From Methanobrevibacter sp. TLL-48-HuF1 (GTDB taxonomy: Archaea > Methanobacteriota > Methanobacteria > Methanobacteriales > Methanobacteriaceae): a stretch of DNA of 64,000 nt. Below are positions 19,282 to 29,200 of the stretch, in pieces. A program made the translations under genes and the position numbers. Numbering within the stretch: position 1 is the stretch's first letter; each line of letters starts with the position of its first letter. The stretch covers positions 1,354,501 through 1,418,500 of the forward strand of contig NZ_CP081485.1 of assembly GCF_023617305.1 (NCBI RefSeq). The letters are read 5' to 3'. The notes under the pieces are model-generated. The model was not told the origin of the DNA. It was given only the letters and a program-made list of their open reading frames with translations, and did not search any database.

Positions 19282-20706
19282 ATGGTAAAACTTACTATGG
19301 AGCCTGTAACACGTATTGAAGGTCACGCTAAAATTACTGTACAGCTCGATGATGATGGAAATGTAGTCGATACAAGATTACATGTTATGGAATTCAGAGG
19401 TTTCGAAAAATTCTTACAAGGTCGTCCAGTTGAAGAATTAGCTAGGATTGTACCAAGAATCTGTGGTATTTGTGATGTTCAACACCACTTAGCAGCTGCA
19501 AAAGCAGTTGACCAAATTTTCGGTTTCGAAGATGAAAAAATCTTACCAACAGCATATAAAATGAGAGAAATTATGAACTGGGGTTCATTTATGCACTCCC
19601 ACGCACTTCATTTCTACTTCTTAGCTGCTCCTGATTTAATCATCCCTGATGGAACCAGAAAAACCAGAAATGTTTTCCAAATTATTAAAGATCAACCTGA
19701 AATTGCACTTCAAGCAATTGAACTTAGGAGAAATGGTTTAGAAATTGTAAGAAAAATCGGTGGTCGTCCAATTCACCCAACTTCCTCTACTCCTGGAGGT
19801 ATTTCTACTGAATTAGATGATGAAACTCAAAAAGATTTATTACAAAGAGCTCAAAGGAACGTAGAATTAGCACAAGCTACTCTCGACTTAGCTAAACCTA
19901 TTTTTGAAGAAAAAATGGATTTAGTCAAATCTTTAGGTTACTTTGGTGACACCAGACACTGTGGTCTTGTAAATGATGGTGTATGGGATGTTTACAATGG
20001 TGATGTAAGAATAAAAGATGTTGATGGTAGTATCTACACTGAATACAAAAACTTAGAATACAAAGATGTTGTTGCTGAACATGTAAAACCTTACTCTTGG
20101 TTAAAATTCCCTTACATTAAAGAATTAGGATATCCTGAAGGTATTTACAGAGTAGCACCATTATCCAGGATTAACGTTGCTGATAAAATGCCAGATGCAG
20201 CACCTCTTGCACAAGCTGCATTTGAAGAATTCCATGACAAATTTGGATATGCACAAGCACCATTATTATTCCACTGGGCAAGACTTATTGAATTATTAGC
20301 ATCTGCTGAATGTGCTGCTGATGCATTAGATCAAGATTTATCTGGTCCAAAATTCCCAGAAGAATTAGAAAGAACTGCTGGTGAAGGTGCAGGTATTGTA
20401 GAAGCTGCTCGTGGTACTTTAATACACAACTATGCATGTGATGACAATGGTTTAGTAACTGAAGCTAACATTGTTGTAGCTACTATCCAAAACAACCCAG
20501 CTATGGAAATGGGTATTCAACAAGTAGCTAAAGATTACATCAAACCTGGTGTAGAAGTAGACGATAAAATATTCAACTTAATGGAAATGGTTATCAGAGC
20601 ATACGACCCATGTTTATCCTGTGCAACTCACACTATGGATAGCCAAATGAGATTAGCTGAAGTAGATATTGTAGACAGTGAAGGAAACATCATTAAAAAA
20701 TTCTAA
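19282..20706 (+). CDS. mvhA: F420-non-reducing hydrogenase large subunit
   Basis: A 474-residue catalytic subunit with the two NiFe-ligating motifs [11 protein letters not shown] (about 60-70) and DPCLSCATH near residue 441. The sequence ends about 20 residues after the second motif with the tail beyond the CxxCxxH site where the maturation protease cuts ([10 protein letters not shown]). It activates H2 for CoM-S-S-CoB reduction. Confidence 0.97.
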   Translation: MVKLTMEPVTRIEGHAKITVQLDDDGNVVDTRLHVMEFRGFEKFLQGRPVEELARIVPRICGICDVQHHLAAAKAVDQIFGFEDEKILPTAYKMREIMNWGSFMHSHALHFYFLAAPDLIIPDGTRKTRNVFQIIKDQPEIALQAIELRRNGLEIVRKIGGRPIHPTSSTPGGISTELDDETQKDLLQRAQRNVELAQATLDLAKPIFEEKMDLVKSLGYFGDTRHCGLVNDGVWDVYNGDVRIKDVDGSIYTEYKNLEYKDVVAEHVKPYSWLKFPYIKELGYPEGIYRVAPLSRINVADKMPDAAPLAQAAFEEFHDKFGYAQAPLLFHWARLIELLASAECAADALDQDLSGPKFPEELERTAGEGAGIVEAARGTLIHNYACDDNGLVTEANIVVATIQNNPAMEMGIQQVAKDYIKPGVEVDDKIFNLMEMVIRAYDPCLSCATHTMDSQMRLAEVDIVDSEGNIIKKF

Positions 20707-20722
20707 TTGAGGGGTTTTAATA

Positions 20723-21964
20723 ATGATAGTATTTAATGAAGATGGCTGTATCAGGTGTGGTGCTTGTGAAGGTACCTGCCCAACCTCAGCTATTGATGTA
20801 ACACCTACTTCCATTATTCACTGTGATACTTGTGGAGGAGAACCAAAATGTGCTGATGTTTGTCCTGAAGGCGCATTAAAAGTAGAAACATATTCTATTG
20901 CAGAAGGGGCTGAAGATCAAGTAAGATTAGTATTTAACTCTACTTTATGTAATTCCTGTGGTAAATGTGCCGAAGCTTGTCCGCAAGACACTATTAAACT
21001 TACTGGAAACGATTTAATGGAAGTTGAAGGTTTCTGTGTAATGTGTCAAAAATGTGTAAACATCTGTCCTGTTGATGTAATTGGTATTCCTGGTATTGTA
21101 GAACCTAAAGGCGAAGTTATTGACCTTGAAGGTAAAGGACCTATTTACATTAATGATTGTGTAGGTTGTGGAACCTGTGTAGATCCATGTCCTGTTAGTG
21201 CAATTACTCTTGATGAAATTGGTGGAACCATTTCAATAGCTGATGATGTTTGTATTAAATGTGGTTTATGTTCACAAACCTGTCCTTGGAATGCAGTATT
21301 TATTTCTGAGAAAAAACCTGCAAAACGTGCTAAAACCATTAATTCCTTCGATTTAGAATTATCTAAATGTATTGGATGTAATACTTGTGTTGAAGCATGT
21401 CCTGGTGACTTTATTAAAGCTAATGCTGCAAACTTGTCTGTATTAATTCCAGATGCATGTGCTGCATGCCAATTATGTATAAAACTCTGTCCTACTGATG
21501 CATTAAGTATGGATGTTGAATGGGCTGACGGAGTTCCTGCAGATACTGAAGGATTAGGTTATGATGCTGAAAAATGTGACTTTGTTGGTGCATGTGCTAA
21601 TAAATGTCCTACTGAAGCAATTCGTGTAGTAACTAAAACTGGTATGTTATGTCCTGCATTAGAAGAAACAGATGCTGAACCATCTTTTGCAAGTTGTATT
21701 AGATGTGGAGCATGTGCTGCAGTCTGTTCCAATAATGCTTTATCTGTTGGTTCAATAGAAAAAGTTATTGATGGTGAAACTGTAACTAGAGACAGGATAG
21801 AATTTAACCCATATAAATGTGACGAATGTGGTGACTGTATCGAAGCATGTCCATACAATATGCTCCATGCAACAGGTAATGAAAAATTCCCAATTATGGG
21901 ATTCTGTACCTTATGTGGTCAATGTATCGAAGCATGTCCTAAAAACGCATTATATGATGCATAG
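20723..21964 (+). CDS. mvhB: Polyferredoxin MvhB
   Basis: A 413-residue protein built from tandem bacterial-type ferredoxin repeats. I count twelve [4Fe-4S] motifs, mostly CxxCxxCxxxCP. The ninth (CDFVGACANKCP, near residue 290) lacks the normal second cysteine, and the tenth ends CS instead of CP. It is thought to act as an electron reservoir or wire for Mvh/Hdr. Last gene of the operon; its stop is at the foot of a terminator hairpin. Confidence 0.95.
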   Translation: MIVFNEDGCIRCGACEGTCPTSAIDVTPTSIIHCDTCGGEPKCADVCPEGALKVETYSIAEGAEDQVRLVFNSTLCNSCGKCAEACPQDTIKLTGNDLMEVEGFCVMCQKCVNICPVDVIGIPGIVEPKGEVIDLEGKGPIYINDCVGCGTCVDPCPVSAITLDEIGGTISIADDVCIKCGLCSQTCPWNAVFISEKKPAKRAKTINSFDLELSKCIGCNTCVEACPGDFIKANAANLSVLIPDACAACQLCIKLCPTDALSMDVEWADGVPADTEGLGYDAEKCDFVGACANKCPTEAIRVVTKTGMLCPALEETDAEPSFASCIRCGACAAVCSNNALSVGSIEKVIDGETVTRDRIEFNPYKCDECGDCIEACPYNMLHATGNEKFPIMGFCTLCGQCIEACPKNALYDA

Positions 21965-21978
21965 GTGTATCAACACCT
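21963..21978 (+). terminator. Terminator hairpin between mvhB and pyrC
   Basis: AGGTGT and ACACCT form a six-pair stem around ATCA, overlapping the mvhB stop codon. It is followed by T-rich sequence with a run of eight T (about 21993-22000). It ends the mvh operon. Confidence 0.65.
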
Positions 21979-22002
21979 TTTCATCATTTTTCTTTTTTTT
22001 AA

Positions 22003-23247
22003 TTATAACTTATTCATTATTGTTTTACCGTTTTTTATGGTCATTACTGCTTCGCCAGTATATTCCTGACCGTCAAATGGTGAATATTTGGCTTTTGTTT
22101 TGAAATTTTCAATATTGAATTTGCCTTCTTTTTTCAAATCGATAACTGTAAAATCAGCATCTTTCCCGATTGATATTGATCCTTTATTTTTTAAATTGTA
22201 AACTTTAGCTGCATTTTTGGATAATATTTTTGGAATTAATTTTAAATCAAGATTTCCTTTGTTTACCTGTGTTAACAAAAGAGATACTACAGTTTCTAAT
22301 CCGGGAATTCCTGGTGAAGAACTCCAAACTCCCTGATTTTTATCTTCAAGTGTATGTGGAGCATGGTCTGTTCCAATAATTGTGTTTTCATCAATGTCAC
22401 TTATGTTTATTTTATCTTTTGCCTCTCTTAATGGGGGGTTTGTTTTTATCATTGTGCCGTAAGTATTGTATGTACTGTTGTCTAATAATAAATGATGTGG
22501 TGTAAATTCATAGCTTACATTATTGGATTTAGCTAAATTTAGTGATTTTTTAGAGCTTAAATGACAAATATGTAAATTTAAATTATTTGCACTAGCTAGT
22601 TCAATAGCCTGTTTTACAGATTCATCTTCTGCTTTAGCAGGTCTGGCATAACTGTAATCAATTGGAATATTTTCTTCTTTTTGTTTTAATCTACTGATTT
22701 CCTTTTTTATAATAGCTTTATTTTCACAATGCACTGCTACAAGGCCGTTATATGAAGTAGTTTTTTTTAAAGTTCCCAAATCTTCAAATATCCCTTCTAA
22801 AGTTTCATCATTTTCCAAATCCATAAATATTTTAAAGGATATTGGATTTAAGCTAATCATTTTTTCCATTTCTTCTAAAGTATTCCAACCTGCCTGAAGC
22901 TCATAATTTACAATGCTTTTTTTATCAGCAATGGCTATTTTTTCTTTTAGGGCTTTGTATGTGTTTGTTTTAGGGATAGTATTTGGCATATCTATAACTG
23001 TTGTAAATCCTCCATTAGCTGCACTTTCACTGCCTGTTTTGAAATCTTCTTTTTGTGTTAATCCGGGATCTCTAAAATGAACATGGGGGTCAATAAATCC
23101 CGGGAGAAGTAGTTTTCCATTAATATCAATTTTTTTACCACCTTCAAATGGAATTTTGGATATTTTAGCTATTTTTCCATTTTTAATTCCAACATAAAAA
23201 TTTCCAATTTTATTTATTAATTTACAGTTTTCAATTATTGTATCCAT
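22003..23247 (-). CDS. pyrC: Dihydroorotase
   Basis: A 414-residue amidohydrolase of pyrimidine synthesis, closing carbamoyl-aspartate to dihydroorotate. The zinc motif DPHVHFRDPGL (about 53-63) and the later DHAPHT (near 296) identify a type I dihydroorotase of the class long enough to be monofunctional. AAGGAGGG at 23253-23260 is a strong ribosome site. It is convergent with mvhB and divergent from the adhesin island. Confidence 0.93.
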   Translation of the reverse strand: MDTIIENCKLINKIGNFYVGIKNGKIAKISKIPFEGGKKIDINGKLLLPGFIDPHVHFRDPGLTQKEDFKTGSESAANGGFTTVIDMPNTIPKTNTYKALKEKIAIADKKSIVNYELQAGWNTLEEMEKMISLNPISFKIFMDLENDETLEGIFEDLGTLKKTTSYNGLVAVHCENKAIIKKEISRLKQKEENIPIDYSYARPAKAEDESVKQAIELASANNLNLHICHLSSKKSLNLAKSNNVSYEFTPHHLLLDNSTYNTYGTMIKTNPPLREAKDKINISDIDENTIIGTDHAPHTLEDKNQGVWSSSPGIPGLETVVSLLLTQVNKGNLDLKLIPKILSKNAAKVYNLKNKGSISIGKDADFTVIDLKKEGKFNIENFKTKAKYSPFDGQEYTGEAVMTIKNGKTIMNKL

Positions 23248-23314
23248 TTTATCCCTCCTTTAGTTTAGTTTGGTGTTTTAAGTTAATATTTGTTTAGTTG
23301 TTTATATTTTATTA

Positions 23315-23386
23315 AAAAGTTTTAAATATATTACATTTTAATAATTTAATTAATAGTCAATTTTTCTTTAATTTTTCATTGACTAT
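23315..23386 (+). promoter_or_regulatory. Promoter and inverted repeat of the first adhesin cassette
   Basis: AAAAGTTTTAAATAT (23315-23329) contains a TATA-like core. Exactly 38 bases after its first base comes ATAGTCAAT (23353-23361), whose perfect complement ATTGACTAT lies at 23378-23386. The 15-mer and the ATAGTC...GACTAT pair recur with the same 38-base offset before the paralogue at 31176. The repeat sits at the inferred transcription start, so operator and RNA stem are both possible. Confidence 0.5.
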
Positions 23387-23413
23387 CATGGAATTAAATG
23401 GAGGTGAAAAAAG

Positions 23414-26044
23414 ATGAACTTTAAATTAAAGATTTTGCTTTTAGGATTGTTATTTGTTTTATGTGTTAATTCAGTTTCTGCAGTTGATTCTTTGAATAAT
23501 ATGACTTTAGATGATAATGTTATCTTGGAGGATTCTGATTATGTTGTTGATGAAACCATTTTAATTGATGGGGATGTTTCAATCAGTTCTGAAAATGGTG
23601 CTGTTATTTCAGCTAATAATGAAAATAGTATTTTTAATGTTTCGGGTAATTCTAAGTTAACTTTATCTAACTTGAATTTAACTGATGCTAAAGGAGTAAA
23701 TGGTGGTGCTATTTACAATGAAGGTACTTTAATATTAAATAATTGTAGTTTTATAAATAATAAAGCAACTTTTGGTGGCGCTATTTACAATAATGGAACG
23801 ATTATTTTAAATAACTGTACTTTTAAAGCCAATGTTGCTTCAGTCAGTGGTGGGGCTGTATATAATCTTCAGGATGATTTAACTATTCAAGATTCCACTT
23901 TCATTGGAAATTATGCAAAAATTAAAAATGGTATTTTACAGGGAGGAGCAATAGCTAATTATGCCAATAATTTAACTGTTGACAACTGTTCTTTTGTAAA
24001 AAATCATCTATTTAATACTAACTGGTATAAAAACGGAAAAATGTATGGTGGAGCTATTTATAACTGTGGAGATAATTTATTAGTTAGAAATTCTAAATTT
24101 ATTAAAAACTATATTTATGGGTACACAGACAATATGAATAAAAATGTGGATTTATCTGATAAATATGGAGGTGCTGTTTACTCAAATGCAACTGTTTCAA
24201 CTTTTATAAATAATGAATTTGATTCAAATGAAATATATGCTATGTTATCTTCTTATGTTACTAAAAAAATAAATTTAAGTAATAAAGGTATAGCTAGTGC
24301 TATTTCAGCATATAATAAAGTATTCATAATTAATAATACATTTTCAAATAACTCTGCTGCTGTTGCTCCTATAGATATTGATGATGGTGAAGGTTGTCTT
24401 ATTTTAAATAATACTTTTATTAATAATAATGCACGTTCCCTTGCACAATCCATGTGGCTTAGTGGAAATAATATGATTATTAGTGGAAATACTTTTTATA
24501 GAGATGGGAATGCTACTGATAAAGGTTATTTTGAAGATCCTAATTATTGGGAAGTTTATGAGATTTTAATTCTTGATGGAGTAAATAATACAATTGCCTT
24601 TAATTATTTCGAAAATTCTAATGGTATTCATTATCTTAATCCTACTGGTGAAGACAAAACTGCGAATTTAACTATTAGTAATAATATATTTAATAATTCC
24701 AGGAAATCTATTTCTGTAGAACATGGAAATAATGTGGATATAACTTCAAATATATTTATAAATTCAAATTATGCAATTGATACTTACACTGGAAGATATG
24801 TTAATATTAAAAATAACTATTTCTATGGTGGAGGTCCTGATGGTAATTCTCATAAGGGGTATGTTGATATAAATTCTCATTTCACTGTTATTTCAGGAAA
24901 TGTCTTTAGAAAAGTAGGTAATAATGATAGTTTAGGTCCTATAATTTCTATTAAAGTAAGGGATAATATTACAATTACTGGTAATGCTTTCATTGAAAAT
25001 ACTGTTGCACATGGTAATGGAATTATTCATTCATTATTCGGTGGATTTTATTATATTGATGGTATAACTGATGTTGATGGTCCTTTAGGTAATGTTGAAG
25101 TTAATAATAATTATTTTGCAAATAATTCTCTTAATGATGGAGCGTTATTTGATTCTGTAGCTTCAAAAATTAACATTGTCCGAAATATTATTGAAAATAA
25201 TGATGGTTTAATAATTTTAGCTAATGACACATATTACCAAATTCAATATATGAATTTCACGGATAATGAAATTAAAGATTTCACTGGAAATATTGGGGAT
25301 TATATTTATCTTTATAATTCCAAAAATTTCAACGGATCTGATAATAAAAAATACACAGGAGAAAGTAGCTCCTTTATAGATAAAATATTTGATTTTATTA
25401 AAGATTTATGGGATGACTTTTTCAAAGGTAAAGATTCTATTAAAGATCCAACTAAAGTTGATGATAATAAGAATATAAGTAATTCTACATCTGAAATTAC
25501 TAATAATACTGATGTTGATAATTCTACAACTAACATTACGAATAATACTGAAATTAATAATACAAATGTAAGTAATTCTACATCTAACAACACAGAAATT
25601 ATTGATAATACTACAAATACAGATAATTCCACATCTGATGTCAATAATAACACAACCATTCCAGATAATAATACTTCTGAAGATAATACTAAAAAAGATG
25701 ATTCTACATCTGAAGATAATAGTAAAAATACGGAATTTGATAATAATGCTACAGACTCAGATAGTGATTCTGATGTTGGTGATAGTTTAAATATGTTGCC
25801 TTCATATAGTCACAGTGATAAAACTAATGATGAAAATCCTAGCGAATCCAAATCTGCAAAATCAAATGTTGGTGCAGGTCAATCTAGTCCACGTTCACCT
25901 GGTGCTTCTTCTTCACCAGAAGCTCATGAAATTGTAAAATCCAATGTTTCTAAAAATATTAATGATAATAATTATTTGATATTTTTTATCGTGGTTATTG
26001 TGGTTATATTTGCATTGTTAGTTGTTGGATATAAGAAAAAATAA
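23414..26044 (+). CDS. Adhesin-like surface protein, beta-helix type, membrane anchored (cassette 1, gene A)
   Basis: An 876-residue protein. The signal peptide ends near VNSVSA (residue 23). Residues about 60-640 are a right-handed parallel beta-helix of the polymorphic-outer-membrane-protein/pectate-lyase style, with repeated GGAIYN and NN-F-NN units. A low-complexity Asn/Ser/Thr/Asp stalk follows (about 680-800, many N-glycosylation sequons). A C-terminal membrane helix (about 853-873) ends in KKK. There is no LPXTG-like sorting signal. The N- and C-terminal parts are close to the protein at 31176; the middle differs. Probably a cell-surface protein binding host, microbial or plant polymers; target unknown. 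Confidence 0.85.
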   Translation: MNFKLKILLLGLLFVLCVNSVSAVDSLNNMTLDDNVILEDSDYVVDETILIDGDVSISSENGAVISANNENSIFNVSGNSKLTLSNLNLTDAKGVNGGAIYNEGTLILNNCSFINNKATFGGAIYNNGTIILNNCTFKANVASVSGGAVYNLQDDLTIQDSTFIGNYAKIKNGILQGGAIANYANNLTVDNCSFVKNHLFNTNWYKNGKMYGGAIYNCGDNLLVRNSKFIKNYIYGYTDNMNKNVDLSDKYGGAVYSNATVSTFINNEFDSNEIYAMLSSYVTKKINLSNKGIASAISAYNKVFIINNTFSNNSAAVAPIDIDDGEGCLILNNTFINNNARSLAQSMWLSGNNMIISGNTFYRDGNATDKGYFEDPNYWEVYEILILDGVNNTIAFNYFENSNGIHYLNPTGEDKTANLTISNNIFNNSRKSISVEHGNNVDITSNIFINSNYAIDTYTGRYVNIKNNYFYGGGPDGNSHKGYVDINSHFTVISGNVFRKVGNNDSLGPIISIKVRDNITITGNAFIENTVAHGNGIIHSLFGGFYYIDGITDVDGPLGNVEVNNNYFANNSLNDGALFDSVASKINIVRNIIENNDGLIILANDTYYQIQYMNFTDNEIKDFTGNIGDYIYLYNSKNFNGSDNKKYTGESSSFIDKIFDFIKDLWDDFFKGKDSIKDPTKVDDNKNISNSTSEITNNTDVDNSTTNITNNTEINNTNVSNSTSNNTEIIDNTTNTDNSTSDVNNNTTIPDNNTSEDNTKKDDSTSEDNSKNTEFDNNATDSDSDSDVGDSLNMLPSYSHSDKTNDENPSESKSAKSNVGAGQSSPRSPGASSSPEAHEIVKSNVSKNINDNNYLIFFIVVIVVIFALLVVGYKKK

Positions 26045-26276
26045 TTTTTAAAATTTTTCAATGAGGTTTTTATTTCCTCTTTTTTTTAAATAGTTTGTTT
26101 TTTTATAATACAATTTAAGTATATCTGTTGTAAATAACTTATTTTTGTTTAATTTTACTTCTCTTTTTTTGAAAATATATATTTAAATAATTTAATAACT
26201 ATATTGAAATATGTCAAAATTATTTTATTTTTCTACAAATATTTTTGATTATATATAAAATGGAGGATTTGTATTA

Positions 26277-29200
26277 ATGAATTTTAAATATTTAATATTC
26301 TTATGTTTAATGTTCATTGTTTCAATTGGTGCTGTAAGTGCTGCAGATGATGTAAATAATACTGTAGATAATACAGTTGATGCAGATACAGCAATAAATA
26401 GTGTATCAGTTGATTCAGTTATTATGGATAGTCCTATTTATGCAAATAATGCTAAGGAATATACAATAACAAATGATAATTATGAAAACTATTTTGATAA
26501 TGAAACTGGTGATATATTAGATACTGCTCCTTTTAATAATGGGGATGTTTTAAAAATTGATAATGTATCAGATAAATGTTTCGTAATAAGTAAAAATTTA
26601 ACTATTTTGCCTGCTGGGGCTAATACTACTTTTACAAATGTAGGATTTAATTTTGTTCCTGGAAGTGAAGGTTCTATTGTAAATGGAGTAACTATTAATA
26701 ATACTGTTGGTAAATGGAGTAATAATGATGCTGTATTTTTAATACCTATTTTAATTCAGCATACTAAAAATATCACAGTTATTAATTCCAATCTTTATTC
26801 ATCAGCAAGTACTGTACCAGCTCCAAATAATGTTGTTTATATGGTAAATGCATCTTATTGTAATATTAGAAATAATACTATTTCTCAATCTTCAGGTAAA
26901 GTGCCTGTGAATATTGTTTCATCAAGCTATAATAATATAACTGATAATAAGATGTATTCTAAATCTGCAAATGTTATTTTTGTTGGATTAGGTTTTTCAT
27001 CTCTTGCTGTAGCTGGTATTAGTGAAGGTAACTTATTTAAAAATAATATTCTTGATGGAAATGGTATAAGTAGTGCAATGTGTTATGCTATTAAATTACA
27101 AGGTAATTCAAATGTTGGTAAAACTATTGGTCAAAATACATTTATAGGAAATACTATATCTAATGCATATGATGGTATTTATATTCAAGATGATGTAAAT
27201 GGTACAACTATAATAAACAATACTTTTATTAATGTAAGAACAGGTATAGAAATGGTTCATCAAAGAGCAGTTGTTGAAAAAGCATATATTTACGGTAATA
27301 ATATAACTGCAACTACTGATGCTATTGTAATTACAAGAGGATCTGCAACAATTGAAGATAATGTAATTAATGCTGGAAATAGGGGAATATTTTTAAAACC
27401 ATTTTCTTCTGATTTATTAATTTTAAATAATCATGTTGTTGCTAGAGGACAATATGCTGTATGGTCTGATAGTAGGAGTAATAATGTAACTGTTATGGGT
27501 AATTATCTTGTTTCTAGTTCATTTAAAGGAGATAATGCTGTTAAAGCTAAAGATAAAAGTAAAGTATCTGGCAATGGACCTTTGGATATTAATGTTGCTA
27601 TAGATGCAGACATAACTAAAAATGCTACAGCTACTATTAAACTTTCACCTATGGTTAATGGTACTATAACTATTAGCTTCAATGGAAAAATAGAAACTAT
27701 TGATTTTAATGGTTCAGGATCTCTTGTTTATGATTTAGGATTATTAGAATTTGGAGAACATAATATTACTGTAACTTATAATGGTAATAATAATTTTAAT
27801 GGCACTACTGTTACTAAAACTTTCTTTGTTGATAAAATCAATACTGGAATTAAACTTGTTGTAGGTAATATTAATGTTGATGAAACTGCAGTAATTAATG
27901 TAACACTTACTCCTGGAATAAATGGAACAGTAAAAGTTGTTGTAAATGGTCAAACTTATAATGTAGCTATTAAAAATGGTATAGGAACTTTAGAAGTAAA
28001 ATGGTTAAAAGCAGGTAAATATGATGTGTCTGCTTACTTCACAGGTCAAAATTATTATAAAGACTCATTTGCTTCAGCATCATTTAGTGTGAATAAATTA
28101 AACCCAGTCCTTAGTATTAATGCTAGTTCTATTAACTGTGGCGAAGATGTTATTATTAATGTGTCTTCATCTGTATATTCTATAGAAGTTGAATTAGTTA
28201 TTCGTTTAGACAATTCAAATTATTATAGATATGATTCTTTCTATATATATGGTCAAGAATCAAGAAAAATATCTGATTTGCCTGCAGGAAGTTATTTGGT
28301 TCAATTTATTGCACCGGAAGACACTAAAAATAATAGAGCACAAACTACAGTTCGTTTCACAGTATCCAAATTAGCTTCTTCTGTTGCAGTTGATGTTAAA
28401 GATATTGTTGTTGGTGAGGATGCTGTTATTGGTGTGTCTGTTCCAGGTATTGTTTCTGGTGTAGTTAATGTTACTGTTAATGATGAATCTTATGATGTAG
28501 CTATTGTTGATGGTAAAGGAACTTTAACTATTTCTAATTTAGTTGCTGGTGACTATAATATTAGTGCAAGCTACTTAGGAGATGACAAATATTTATCAAG
28601 CAGTAATTCTACTAAATTTACCATATCTAAATTAGCTTCTTCTGTTGCAGTTGATGTTGATGATATTGTTGTTGGTGAGGATGCTGTTATTGGTGTGTCT
28701 GTTCCAGGTATTGTTTCTGGTGTAGTTAATGTTACTGTTAATGGTAGGTCTTATAATGTTGCTATTGTTGATGGTAAAGGTGTTTTAATTATTTCTAATT
28801 TGGCTGCTGGTGATTATGCAGTTGATGTGAATTATGCGGGAGATAATAAATATTTACCAAGTAGTAATTCTACTAAATTCAGTATATCTAAATTACCTTC
28901 ATCTGTTCTTGTTAATGTTAAAGATATTGTTGTTGGTGAAGATGCAGTTGTTAATGTGGTTTTACCTGATGATGCTACTGGTAGTGTTACTATAACTGTT
29001 AATGGTAAAGATTATGTAGTTGATGTTAAATATGGTGTTGCTAATATTGCTATTTCTGATTTAGCTAAAGGAAACTACAATGTTTCTGTAAAATACTCTG
29101 GTGATGGCAAATATTTACCTAGTGAAAATGCTACTCACTTTGATGTTGTAAAAGCATCTGAATATAATGTGACTATTATTATTGATGTTGGTGATATTGT

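Noticed and set aside
25312-25659. Minus-strand hydrophobic open frame under the adhesin stalk
   Set aside because: It is the antisense of an Asn/Ser/Thr/Asp low-complexity region, which always reads as Leu/Val/Ile-rich on the other strand.
25800-26044. Sortase sorting signal in the adhesin C-terminus
   Set aside because: The tail is a membrane helix with a lysine end, but no LPXTG-like motif precedes it.
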